From Halalkalicoccus jeotgali B3 (lineage in GTDB: Archaea; Halobacteriota; Halobacteria; Halobacteriales; Halalkalicoccaceae): a stretch of 64,000 nt of DNA. Shown here piece by piece: positions 41,987-50,313 of this stretch. Position 1 is the stretch's first letter; each line of letters opens with the position of its first letter. A program made the position numbers and the translations under genes. The stretch is from NCBI RefSeq assembly GCF_000196895.1, contig NC_014297.1, forward strand, positions 1,846,295 through 1,910,294. Reading direction: 5' to 3'. The notes below the pieces were generated by a model. The model did no database searches. It was given only the letters and a program-made list of their open reading frames with translations, and was not told where the DNA came from.

Positions 41987-43144
41987 TTAGTCGCTGGTTC
42001 GGGTTACGGTTTGTGTCTCCGTCTCGGTCGATCCGACGGTCTTCTCGAAGTCGTCTTTCAACAGCGTGGCGACCGTGGCGGTGATGACGGTTCCGAGTAC
42101 GATACAGCCCAGGAACAACAGCACGCTGCTCGAGAGGAAGACGACGAAGATCCCGCCGTGGGGTGCGGGCATCGTCACGCCGAGCGAGAGCGCGGCCGCC
42201 CCGGCGACGGCGCTGCCCGCGACCGCGCTCGGGATCACGCGAAGCGGGTCGGCCGCGGCGTAGGGGATCGCCCCCTCGGTGATGAAGGCCAACCCGAGCG
42301 GAACGGCCGCCTTCGCGTTCTCGTACATCTCGGCGGTGTACTTCTGGGGGGCGATGAAGTTCGACAGCGCCAGCCCCAGCGGCGGGGTCATGCCGGCGAT
42401 CATCACCGCCGCCATCGGCCCGTAGATCTGATCGGCGACCAGCACGGTCCCGAAGACGTATGCCACCTTGTTGATCGGCCCGCCCATGTCGGCGGCCATC
42501 ATCGCCCCGAGGATCGCCCCGAGTAACAGCGCGTTCGTTCCTTCCAGTCCCGAAAGGAAGGACGTCAACGCGCTGTCAAGGAGCGCGATCGGAACGCCGA
42601 GGCCGACGATGACGACCGGCGCGAGCACGAGCGTCGTCACGACTGGGATGATCAATACCGGCATCATCGGCTCGATGAATCCCGGGACGCCGAGTCCCTT
42701 CAGCCACCGCGCGACGAAGCCCGCGAGCAATCCGGCGACGATCGCGCCCAAGAAGCCGGCGACTGCACCCTGTGCGTCGAACCCGACGAGCTGGCCCGCC
42801 GCGTCGATGATCGCCTCCTGTTGGATGACGTACGAGAGGACGAACCCCGGTGCGAGACCGGGCCGATCCGCCATCGCGTAGGCGATGTACCCGCCCAGAA
42901 CGGGAATCATCAGCGTCAACCCGAACGAGCCGATCTGTGCGAAGAACCAGCCGACCGTTCCGGTCTGCTCGAACACCTGTTCGGTGTCCCCGAGCGCGAA
43001 CCCCAACGCGAGGAAGATCCCGCCGATCGTTACGAACGGGATCATGAACGAGACCCCCGTCATGAGGTGTTCTTTCACGGCGGTGAGATACTGCCGTGCG
43101 CCCGCCTCCAGCGCCGCGTTATCCGGTGCCATATTCATCACCAT
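41987..43144 (-). CDS. ptfC: PTS fructose EIIC membrane component
   Basis: 385 residues with nine or ten membrane segments. GGYIAYAMADRPGLAPGF near 115-132 and MGGPINKVAYVFG and ITEGAIPYAAADPLRVIPS near 305-323 are hallmarks of fructose-type EIIC, the last holding substrate-binding residues. It carries fructose across the membrane during phosphorylation. Three in-frame ATG codons occur in the first five residues; the first was used. The promoter interval to pfkB carries a GTTCAAAA-N7-CGAA element that is repeated before glpR. Confidence 0.94.
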   Translation of the reverse strand: MVMNMAPDNAALEAGARQYLTAVKEHLMTGVSFMIPFVTIGGIFLALGFALGDTEQVFEQTGTVGWFFAQIGSFGLTLMIPVLGGYIAYAMADRPGLAPGFVLSYVIQQEAIIDAAGQLVGFDAQGAVAGFLGAIVAGLLAGFVARWLKGLGVPGFIEPMMPVLIIPVVTTLVLAPVVIVGLGVPIALLDSALTSFLSGLEGTNALLLGAILGAMMAADMGGPINKVAYVFGTVLVADQIYGPMAAVMIAGMTPPLGLALSNFIAPQKYTAEMYENAKAAVPLGLAFITEGAIPYAAADPLRVIPSAVAGSAVAGAAALSLGVTMPAPHGGIFVVFLSSSVLLFLGCIVLGTVITATVATLLKDDFEKTVGSTETETQTVTRTSD

Positions 43145-43157
43145 CGTTCATCCTAAT

Positions 43158-43176
43158 GTTCAAAAACGTTTTCGAA
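43158..43176. promoter_or_regulatory. Candidate GlpR operator before ptfC
   Basis: TTCAAAAACGTTTTCGAA (43159-43176) is an 18-base near-perfect palindrome around AACGTT, 14 bases before the ptfC start codon. With the preceding G it matches the 19-base element at 44295-44313 as GTTCAAAA-N7-CGAA. Its place close to the transcription start fits a repressor site. Binding by GlpR is inferred from the shared location and known regulation of the Haloferax locus. Confidence 0.5.
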
Positions 43177-43246
43177 TACGATTGTTTCTGATTGGATATT
43201 TGCGATCCAACGCAGGATGCGCAGTCCCAGTGGGAGGGGGAAACGA

Positions 43247-44155
43247 TCAGACGACGTCGACGCCCGACCGATCGACGTCGGAGCGAACGCCCTCGAAGGG
43301 CGGGACGCCGGTTCCCGGGACGGAGACGACCCGGCTGGCGACCGCGACGCCAGTACGGAGGGCCGCCTCGTCCGACCGGCCGCGGTGGCGCTCGGAGAGC
43401 ACCCCGGCCAGGAGCGCGTCGCCGGCGCCGACCGTATCAGCCACGTCGGCGTCGAGCGCCGGGACGTGAACGGCCCGATCCGGCGAGACCATGACCGCAC
43501 CGTCCGATCCGAGGGAGGCGACGACGCGGTCGAACCCCCGATTTCGGAGGGAGCGAGCGGCCGCCACACACTCCTCGACGGTCGTCGTCGGCTCGCCCGT
43601 CGCCGCCGCGAGCTCCTCTCGGTTGGGTTTACAGAGCGCGTACGCCGCCTCGAGGCTCGATAGGAGCGGCCCGTCGACGTCGACGACGGTCTTCCACGGA
43701 CCCGCCCGGGCGACGGCGTCGATCGCCCCGGCATCGAGCCCCGGCGGGAGGCTCCCCGCGACGAGGACCGTCTCCGGCTCGTAACGGCGGATCGTCTCGA
43801 CGACGGCCTCGATCGCACCCGCCTCGACCGTCGGCCCGTCCTGATTGATCTTGTACTCCGCACCGGGCGTGAGGATCGTCGTGTTCAGTCGCGTTCCGTC
43901 GTCGATCTCGACGAAGTCGTTCGGGATCCCCCGCTCGTCCAGCGCCGTCGTCAGGAACCGGCCGAGGAAGCCGCCGACGTACCCGGACGCGAGGGTTTCT
44001 GCCTCCAGTTCAACGAGGTACTTCGAGACGTTGATCCCCTTCCCCCCGGGGTCGAACGTCGCGGCGTCGGTCCGGGCGACCGCGGCGGGTTCGAGCGCCT
44101 CGCCGAGTTCGAGCGTGTGATCGACGGCCGGGTTGAGCGTGACTGTGAGGATCAT
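43247..44155 (-). CDS. pfkB: 1-Phosphofructokinase (PfkB family)
   Basis: 302 residues of the ribokinase/PfkB family. TLNPAVDHTLEL starts the protein as in FruK, GGKGINVSKYL is signature 1, and DTVGAGDALLAGVL holds the catalytic aspartate (near 250) of signature 2. It phosphorylates fructose-1-phosphate made by the PTS to fructose-1,6-bisphosphate. The ATG at 44155 gives MILTVTLNPA. It precedes ptfC by 102 bases on the same strand and is divergent from glpR. Confidence 0.94.
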   Translation of the reverse strand: MILTVTLNPAVDHTLELGEALEPAAVARTDAATFDPGGKGINVSKYLVELEAETLASGYVGGFLGRFLTTALDERGIPNDFVEIDDGTRLNTTILTPGAEYKINQDGPTVEAGAIEAVVETIRRYEPETVLVAGSLPPGLDAGAIDAVARAGPWKTVVDVDGPLLSSLEAAYALCKPNREELAAATGEPTTTVEECVAAARSLRNRGFDRVVASLGSDGAVMVSPDRAVHVPALDADVADTVGAGDALLAGVLSERHRGRSDEAALRTGVAVASRVVSVPGTGVPPFEGVRSDVDRSGVDVV

Positions 44156-44294
44156 GGGTTGTCTCGTCCGGACACGAGGCGACGGGCGGGTTCGGCGAAC
44201 GCCGCCGACCGCCATCGCCCCGCGACAGCATCGGTCGTATCTGTGCATCAGCGGCGACTAAACAGTTCCTGATATGATTTTTTCTGAATATATA

Positions 44295-44313
44295 GTTCAA
44301 AATTATCTGCGAA
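44295..44313. promoter_or_regulatory. Candidate GlpR operator between pfkB and glpR
   Basis: GTTCAAAATTATCTGCGAA, a 19-base element with the same end sequences and spacing as the palindrome before ptfC. It follows a TATA-like run (gaatatatag, 44286-44295) and ends 35 bases before the glpR start. It could serve autoregulation of glpR and repression of the divergent pfkB promoter. Confidence 0.45.
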
Positions 44314-44348
44314 CGGTTATCACTCGTGCCGAGAAAGGTCGAACTACC

Positions 44349-45116
44349 ATGTTGCCCGCCGCCCGTCAGCGCCGTATCGTCGAGGTCGTCTCCGACCGCG
44401 GGGAATGTTCGGTCGCGGAACTCGCCGCCGAGATGGACTGCTCGAAGGCGACCATCCGTCGGGACCTACGCACGCTCGCGGACAAGCAGCTGATCGAACG
44501 CTCCCACGGTGGGGCCGTCCCCGCGAGCGCGATCGGGCGCGAGGAGACCTACGGCCAGAAGGAGGTCCAGCACCTCGAGGCCAAGGAGGCCATCGCGACG
44601 GCCGCCGTCGAGGAGATCCAGCCCGATCAGGTGGTCTTTTTCGATTCGGGCTCGACGACGATGGAGGTGATCACGCGCGCCCCGACCGACGAACCGTTCG
44701 TCGCGGTCACCAACTCCCCGCTGTTGGCCATCGAGGTCGGGACGGAGGACGTGCCGGTGAAGCTCACCGGCGGCTCGCTGCGTCGCCCGACCCGCGCGCT
44801 CGTCGGTCCCAGCGCCGAGCGGTTCATGGACCGGATGACGTTCGACCTCCTGTTTCTCGGGACGAACGCGATCGACCCCGAGGCGGGGCTGATGACGCCC
44901 AACGAGGAGGAGGCGCGGCTCAAGGAGCTGATGATCGAGAACTCCCGGCGCACCGTGCTGGTCGCGGACGGGTCGAAACTGGACGAGCGCAGTTTCATCC
45001 GCTTTGCCGACCTCGGGGATATCGACGCGTTCTACACCGACCGGCGGCTCTCGGCCGAGGCCCGCGAGGCGTTCGATACCGCCGACGTCGAGTTGATCGA
45101 CGGCATCGACGAGTGA
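44349..45116 (+). CDS. glpR: DeoR-family sugar-metabolism repressor
   Basis: 255 residues. The DeoR helix-turn-helix occupies residues 5-57 (RQRRIVEVVSDRGECSVAEL, then SKATIRRDLRTLADKQLIERSHGG). The sensor domain with FDSGSTTMEVI and TGGSLRRPT follows and should bind a phosphorylated sugar. In Haloferax volcanii GlpR represses pfkB and kdgK in a glycerol-dependent manner. The same divergent placement to pfkB is found here. The ATG giving MLPAARQRRI was selected; 25 codons of upstream open frame carry the promoter. Confidence 0.93.
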   Translation: MLPAARQRRIVEVVSDRGECSVAELAAEMDCSKATIRRDLRTLADKQLIERSHGGAVPASAIGREETYGQKEVQHLEAKEAIATAAVEEIQPDQVVFFDSGSTTMEVITRAPTDEPFVAVTNSPLLAIEVGTEDVPVKLTGGSLRRPTRALVGPSAERFMDRMTFDLLFLGTNAIDPEAGLMTPNEEEARLKELMIENSRRTVLVADGSKLDERSFIRFADLGDIDAFYTDRRLSAEAREAFDTADVELIDGIDE

Positions 45117-45251
45117 GGACGCCGTGGGTAAGCGCTCCATTACGGCCTTTCCAGGGTCGACCGCCCGGGCGCTCGCGTCGTGGCTCAGCATAACAATGTC
45201 CCGTCTGCCCGACCATAGGGTCGCTGGACGGTCGAACCAGCCCCACCACTC

Positions 45252-45401
45252 ATGTACGAATGTGATCGCTGCGGCAAACGGTTCCTCACCGCCCGAGCGG
45301 AGCACGGCCACCGATCGATGTGTCCTGAGAACCCCGAACGGACCGTCAGCGAGCGGTGGGCCGGCCCCGTCCACGGGCGATGGGGGAGCGACGAACAGTG
45401 A
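45252..45401 (+). CDS. Small C2H2-like zinc-finger protein (49 aa)
   Basis: A 49-codon frame ending in TGA at 45399-45401. The N-terminus YECDRCGKRFLTARAEHGHR-SMCP carries CxxC at Cys4/Cys7, then His18, His20 and Cys24, a plausible treble-clef or C2H2-like zinc site. The C-terminus is short and Trp-containing. Such tiny zinc proteins are abundant in haloarchaea. It sits 27 bases upstream of a universal stress protein gene on the same strand and may share its transcript. Function unknown. Confidence 0.7.
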   Translation: MYECDRCGKRFLTARAEHGHRSMCPENPERTVSERWAGPVHGRWGSDEQ

Positions 45402-45428
45402 GATCGATCGACGAACCCACACGGAGAG

Positions 45429-46271
45429 ATGGTCGAGGCCGTCCTCGTTCCGACCGACGGTAGCGAGAGCGCCCGCCGATCCGAGGGGTACGCGGCCGAC
45501 GTAGCACGCGCGTACGGCGCGAGCGTCCACGTCGTCCACGTCGTCGACCTCGTCGCGCTCGGATCGGTCGCGGAGATCGACCCGGCCAAGCGCGAGGGCC
45601 ACGAACTCGTCGAGGCGGCCGCCGAGCGCGTCGCCGCACGCGGGGTTCGAGTCGTCCGGGCCGTCAGAACCGGCGTTCCTGCCCCCGTCATCCGGGAGTA
45701 CGTCGCGGAGGCCTCGATCGACCTGATCGTCATGGGAACGCGGGGCCAAAGCGGACTCGAACGCCGCCTGCTCGGTGGCGTCACGAAGGGGGTCGTTCGC
45801 TCCGCCTCGGTCCCGGTGATGACGGTCGGTCCCGGGGCCGACCGCCCGGCCCACTACCCGTATCGACGGCTGTTGGTCGCGACCGACGGGAGCGACGCGG
45901 CGCTCGGCGCCGCCGAGGTCGGAATCGACTTCGCGCGGACGTACGAGGCGGGCCTCGACGTCCTCTCGGTCGTTCACGGCCGCCGGTCGAGCGGGGCCAT
46001 CGAACGGATCGCGGCGGCGCGCGACGCGGTCACCGAGGTCGAGCGACTGGCCGCCGAGGCCGGCATCGAGGACGTCTCCCCGGTGATCGAGTACGGCATC
46101 CCCCATAGAACGATCACCGCCTCCGCCGACCGAAACGGGATCGATCTCGTCGTACTCGGTGCCTACGGTCGGACCGGCATCCGGCGCCACGTCCTCGGTA
46201 GCGTCGCCGAACGTGTCGTTCGTACCGCCCCGGTCCCGGTGCTCACCGTTCGTCCTCGTCAAGATAGCTAA
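45429..46271 (+). CDS. Tandem universal stress protein (two UspA domains)
   Basis: 280 residues, two UspA domains. Domain one begins VEAVLVPTDGSESARR and contains GTRGQSGLERRLLGGVTKGVVRSA, the ATP-binding Gly pattern; domain two begins RRLLVATDGSDAALG and ends GAYGRTGIRRHVLGSVAERVVRTA. The double-domain form resembles UspE. Such proteins respond to general stress. It is the first of four UspA domains on three genes within 45-58 kb. An AT-rich stretch with a T5 run follows the stop. Confidence 0.92.
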   Translation: MVEAVLVPTDGSESARRSEGYAADVARAYGASVHVVHVVDLVALGSVAEIDPAKREGHELVEAAAERVAARGVRVVRAVRTGVPAPVIREYVAEASIDLIVMGTRGQSGLERRLLGGVTKGVVRSASVPVMTVGPGADRPAHYPYRRLLVATDGSDAALGAAEVGIDFARTYEAGLDVLSVVHGRRSSGAIERIAAARDAVTEVERLAAEAGIEDVSPVIEYGIPHRTITASADRNGIDLVVLGAYGRTGIRRHVLGSVAERVVRTAPVPVLTVRPRQDS

Positions 46272-46547
46272 AAATTTGTAGTGTTTTTGCCTCAAAATAA
46301 ACCACCGGGAGATTTACAATAGTTTCACGCCTCGGGTGAGGTACCGGCAGCCGGTGTCGACCGGGCGATACCCGTTCGACGCAGTCAGCGGAGTCTATGG
46401 CCTCTCTGTGGACTCTCTGGACCCCCTGACCGTCGGCCTTTTGCGTCGATATCCGTCGAGTGGCGACGCCGACCGCCGCGTCGCTCGCCGTCGCCGTCGT
46501 TAATCACAACGTAAACCCGCCGACAGCGATCCGACTACCGGGAGTCG
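46272..46547. other. Intergenic, possible terminator after usp gene
   Basis: The first 50 bases are AT-rich with T-runs (tagtgtttttgcctc, about 46281-46295), as at archaeal oligo-T terminators. The remainder, GC-rich, separates two convergent genes and holds no convincing frame or repeat. Confidence 0.4.
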
Positions 46548-47687
46548 TCACATCGGATCGTCGAAGCGATCGAGCGAGAACAGATCGATCGGGTAGTCGG
46601 TGCGACCCTCGCTCGCCAGGTCGGCAAGCACCTCGCCGATCACGCTGGCGAACTTATAGCCGTGCCCGGTAAAGCCCGCCGCGAGGACGACCTGCGGGCA
46701 CTCGGGGTGGCGGTCGATGACGAAGTGGCCGTCGGGGGTGTTCGTGAACAGACAGGTCGCGAGTCCCATCGTCGGGCCGGTCCCCGCCGGGAAGTACCGT
46801 TCTGCGAACTCCCGGAGCAGGCGTTCGTCCTCGGGTTCGGGCTCACGGTTCATCGAGTCGGGATTGACGTCCTCCTCGCGGTGCATGTAGCGGCCGAACT
46901 TGAACCCCGGGACCTTCACGATCGGCAGGCCGTAGAAGCGCCCCTCCTCGACCTGCAGGTTCCAGACCGGGAAGTTCTCGGGGGCGAACTGCGCGGGTTC
47001 GTCGGGTTGGAGCCACGCGAGGACCTGTCGTTGGGGGATCGCGATCCCGTCGAGGGCATCGACATGACGGGCGGCCCACGCGCCCGCGGTGATGACGAGG
47101 TTGTCGGCGGTGTACTCGCCCCGGTCGGTCCGTACGCGGACCCCGTCGCCCTCGGGTTCCCAGTCGGTGACGCGCTCGCGGGCCTGAATGCGCGCGCCCT
47201 CGCGTTGGGCCTCCATCGTGTGGGCGACGATCGCTCTCTCGGAGAGGACGTACCCCCCGTTTGGCTGGTAGACCGCCATGTGGTCGTCGGGGATGTCGTA
47301 GCCGGGATAGCGCTCGTTGACCGCTGCTCCAGTGAGGACCTCGTGGTCGATGTCGTACTCCTCACAGGAGCGACGCGAGCCCTCGAAGAGGGGGTCGTCG
47401 GCGGGCGCGGCGTCGATCGAGCCCGTCTCGAAGAGCAACTGCTCGCCGTGGCGGGTCCCGATCTCCTCCCAGAGTTCGTAAGCACGCCGGATCAGGGGGA
47501 CGTACGCGGGGTCCTCGTAGTACGCGAGCCGGATGATCCGCGAGACGCCGTGTGAGGACCCCATCGCGTGGGGGACGTCGAAGCGTTCGAGTCCGAGGAC
47601 GTCCCGGCCGCGCTCTGCGAGCCGGTAGCTCGTCGCACTGCCCATACCGCCGACGCCGATAACGATGTCGTCGTAGTGGTCCGTCAT
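46548..47687 (-). CDS. solA: Sarcosine oxidase / N-methyl-L-tryptophan oxidase-like flavoenzyme
   Basis: 379 residues, the monomeric sarcosine oxidase length. The dinucleotide fold is VIGVGGMGSATS at 9-20. Cys312 in GLATCLFTNTPDGHFVID corresponds to the cysteine that holds FAD covalently in MSOX. GHGYKFASVIGE near 345 completes the substrate-side signature. It demethylates sarcosine (or related N-methyl amino acids) oxidatively to glycine, formaldehyde and hydrogen peroxide. Location beside dimethylglycine oxidase and BCCT genes supports sarcosine as substrate in betaine breakdown. Confidence 0.88.
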   Translation of the reverse strand: MTDHYDDIVIGVGGMGSATSYRLAERGRDVLGLERFDVPHAMGSSHGVSRIIRLAYYEDPAYVPLIRRAYELWEEIGTRHGEQLLFETGSIDAAPADDPLFEGSRRSCEEYDIDHEVLTGAAVNERYPGYDIPDDHMAVYQPNGGYVLSERAIVAHTMEAQREGARIQARERVTDWEPEGDGVRVRTDRGEYTADNLVITAGAWAARHVDALDGIAIPQRQVLAWLQPDEPAQFAPENFPVWNLQVEEGRFYGLPIVKVPGFKFGRYMHREEDVNPDSMNREPEPEDERLLREFAERYFPAGTGPTMGLATCLFTNTPDGHFVIDRHPECPQVVLAAGFTGHGYKFASVIGEVLADLASEGRTDYPIDLFSLDRFDDPM

Positions 47688-47774
47688 TCTGATCTCCGTG
47701 TCCGTCCTGATACAGCGCGAGGCCGACGATAAACGTTGGTGGGTCTCGACAGGTCCCCCGAGCGGGCCAGGACG

Positions 47775-48221
47775 TTATGACTGTCTGACCTGTCCCGTTC
47801 GAAACGACGTGACCGGGACCGTCGCTCCCCGGACGACCCGTTCGGTCGTCGTCCCCAGTATCCCGCCGAACCGGCCCCGATAGCCCGATACCATCACGAT
47901 CAGGTCCAACGCTTCCCTGTCGGCGTAGTTGATGATCCCCTCGGGGATCGAGCCCTGTCTGATCGCGGTGACACACTCGACATCGGCCGCCGCCGCCATC
48001 TCACAGACCCCCTCGGTGACGTCCTCCCCGTATTTCCTGTACTCCGCTTTCATCTCGTCTTCGTCCCCGTAGATGTACGGCGTCCGGGGGGTCCCGGGCA
48101 GGTCCATGACGTACAGTGCGTGAACCGTCGCGTCGAGTGCAGCCGCGAGCTCGATCGCGTGCTCGGCCGCTCGCTTGGATTTCCGCCCACCGTCGGTTGG
48201 AACCAAAATATCGTTATACAT
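47775..48221 (-). CDS. Universal stress protein (UspA domain)
   Basis: 148 residues, a single UspA domain beginning YNDILVPTDGGRKSKRAAEHA. The usual G-2x-G-9x-G(S/T) motif appears as SGYRGRFGGILGTTTERV near 118-135, so nucleotide binding is plausible. It lies 87 bases upstream of solA on the same strand and is divergent from the BCCT gene, suggesting a role in osmotic or betaine-linked conditions, an inference from location alone. Confidence 0.9.
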   Translation of the reverse strand: MYNDILVPTDGGRKSKRAAEHAIELAAALDATVHALYVMDLPGTPRTPYIYGDEDEMKAEYRKYGEDVTEGVCEMAAAADVECVTAIRQGSIPEGIINYADREALDLIVMVSGYRGRFGGILGTTTERVVRGATVPVTSFRTGQVRQS

Positions 48222-48604
48222 CGGTACTGTTCCTGTTACACGATATCGTTCCGTGATCGGTAATAAGCGTTTCCCACCGGTGTGTCTCCCGGACGGCACC
48301 GACATCCCCGTCGACGACCAGTACATCCGTGACCGATTCGGGAGGATCGGTCCGCCGTTCTCACGGTTCGCACTGGGTAAGCTTTATAATTGTTAACCGA
48401 AACTACCACACATAGCGTGAGTGAGATATATGATAACACGCATAGATCCTACGCGAGTGTATTCATGGGGAACGAGTGGAAGATGAACGCCTCGATACGC
48501 GAGTCCACAGGGGGGACGACGGAACCGGGCGGAAGACGACGGCCAAGACCGATGGACGGACGGGCACAGACGGGCAAGACGTGTAACGAGGGGCGTGAGT
48601 GATC
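48222..48604. other. Divergent promoter region, usp / BCCT transporter
   Basis: 383 bases. A TATA-like gctttataat (48381-48390) is oriented towards the transporter. A frame of about 45-70 codons after it encodes a basic, low-complexity product and is not accepted as a gene. If transcription starts near 48415 the transporter would have a leader of about 190 bases, long for this organism. Confidence 0.4.
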
Positions 48605-50293
48605 ATGGCTGACAGCGATCCGAACTCGCTTCAACAGGACGTATTCTACGCCGATACCGATCACGAACCGGGCGATGACAACGTCCAAAAGTGGGGGTTC
48701 GACGTTCACCCGGTCGTGTTCGGCGTCTCAGCCGGGTTGATCCTGCTGTTCGTCGTACTGACCCTACTGTTCTAGGAACAGGCGGCGGCGGCGTTCGCAC
48801 AGACCCAGGCCGGCATCGCCGAGTACATGGGCTGGTTCTACATCCTCTGTGCGAACGTGTTCATCGGGGTCGTGTTGTACTTCGGTCTCGGGAAGTACGG
48901 AAACATCCGGATCGGCGGCCCGACCCAGGAACCGGAGTTCAGCGATTTCTCCTGGCTGGCCATGCTCTTCAGCGCGGGCATGGGGATCGGACTCATGTTC
49001 TGGAGCGTCGGTGAGCCGATCTGGCACTACAGCGCACCGCCCTTCGGCGAGGCCGAAACGGCCGCGGCAGCCGAGACGTCAATGGTCGCGACGTATTATC
49101 ACTGGGGAATTCACCCGTGGGCGATCTACGGGCTGGTGGCGCTCGGACTGGCGTTTTATGCCTACAATCGGGGGTTGCCCCTGACGTTTCGCTCGCTCTT
49201 TTGGCCCCTGCTCGGCGAGCGGATCTACGATTGGCCGGGCCACCTCGTCGACACCCTCGCCGTCTTCGCGACGGTGTTCGGCCTCGCGACGTCGCTTGGG
49301 TTGGGTGCCGGTCAGATCAACGCCGGCCTCAACATCGTCTCCGGGCAGTACCTCGGCACCGCCGTCCCCGTCGGGACGACCGTTCAAGTGGTTCTCATCG
49401 CGGTCATCACGTCCTTCGCGGTCGTGTCGGTCTGGGCCGGGTTGGACAAGGGGGTCCGCCGACTGAGCCAGCTGAACGTCTACCTCATGTTTACCTTGCT
49501 CGGGGTGATCGTGATCATCGGTCCGACGCTCTTTATCTTCGATACGTTCGTCCAGACGCTTGGCTCGTACCTCAATCGGCTCCCTGAACTGGCGTTCTGG
49601 ACCGCGAGCTACGAGGGCGGGAGCGGCGGGTGGCAGGCCAGTTGGACCATCTTCTACTGGGGCTGGTGGATCGCGTGGTCGCCGTTCGTCGGGATGTTCA
49701 TCGCCCGGATTTCGAAGGGACGGACCGTCCGCGAGTTCGTCCTCGCCGTCCTGTTGTTGCCGGCGCTGTTTTCGTTTATCTGGATGTCGGCGTTCGGCGG
49801 CACGGCCTTGCACTTCGAGCTGTTTACCCAGTCGTCGATCATCGAGGCTGTTCAGGCCGACGAGGCGGTCGCGATGTTCGAACTGTTCGCGCTGTTACCG
49901 CTGACGCTCGTGCTTTCTGCGGTCGCCATGGTCCTCGTCGTCTCCTTTTTCGTCACCTCCTCTGATTCGGGCTCGCTGGTGTTGGGCAGTATCACCGCCG
50001 GCGGACAGGACGACGCCACCCGGAACCTGCGGGTCTCGTGGGCCGTCTTCGAGGGGATTTTGGCCGCCGTGTTGCTCATCGGTGGCGGGTTGGGAGCGCT
50101 CCAGACCGCCTCGATCGCGACCGGACTTCCCTTTGCCTTCGTGTTGCTGTTCATCTGTTATACCCTCTGGGTCGGGCTCGCAAGCGAGTATCGCCTCCTG
50201 CAGTCTCGCGAGGTCGAACGGCGGATCCGCAGTATGGACGACGACGTGCTACCGGAATCGATGTCGGGGCCCTCACCGACCGACGATGACTGA
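48605..50293 (+). pseudogene. BCCT-family betaine transporter interrupted by an in-frame TAG
   Basis: A betaine/carnitine/choline transporter gene of 562 sense codons with one amber codon at position 57 (48773-48775). The reading frame starts with ATG at 48605 (MADSDPNSLQQDVFY), enters the first membrane helix (PVVFGVSAGLILLFVV), stops in LTLLF-TAG-EQAAAAF, and continues intact to 50293. CAG (Gln) would be expected there, so a single C-to-T change explains it. The rest has the family features, including the Trp-rich FYWGWWIAWSPFVGMFIARIS segment. An ATG at 48827 (GWFYILCANVF preceding helix 2) could start a truncated product missing helix 1. Mutation, sequencing error or suppression are possible. 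Confidence 0.75.
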
Positions 50294-50313
50294 GGCCGAC
50301 TGCCGATCGGCCT

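Noticed and set aside
48390-48602. A 70-codon frame just before the BCCT gene
   Set aside because: The product is basic and low in complexity, unlike the acidic proteome. It is better explained as leader or promoter DNA.
48773-48775. Pyrrolysine or genome-wide TAG recoding as explanation of the transporter amber
   Set aside because: Several confident genes in the window end in TAG and no pyl genes or methylamine methyltransferases are present, so a point mutation or error is simpler.
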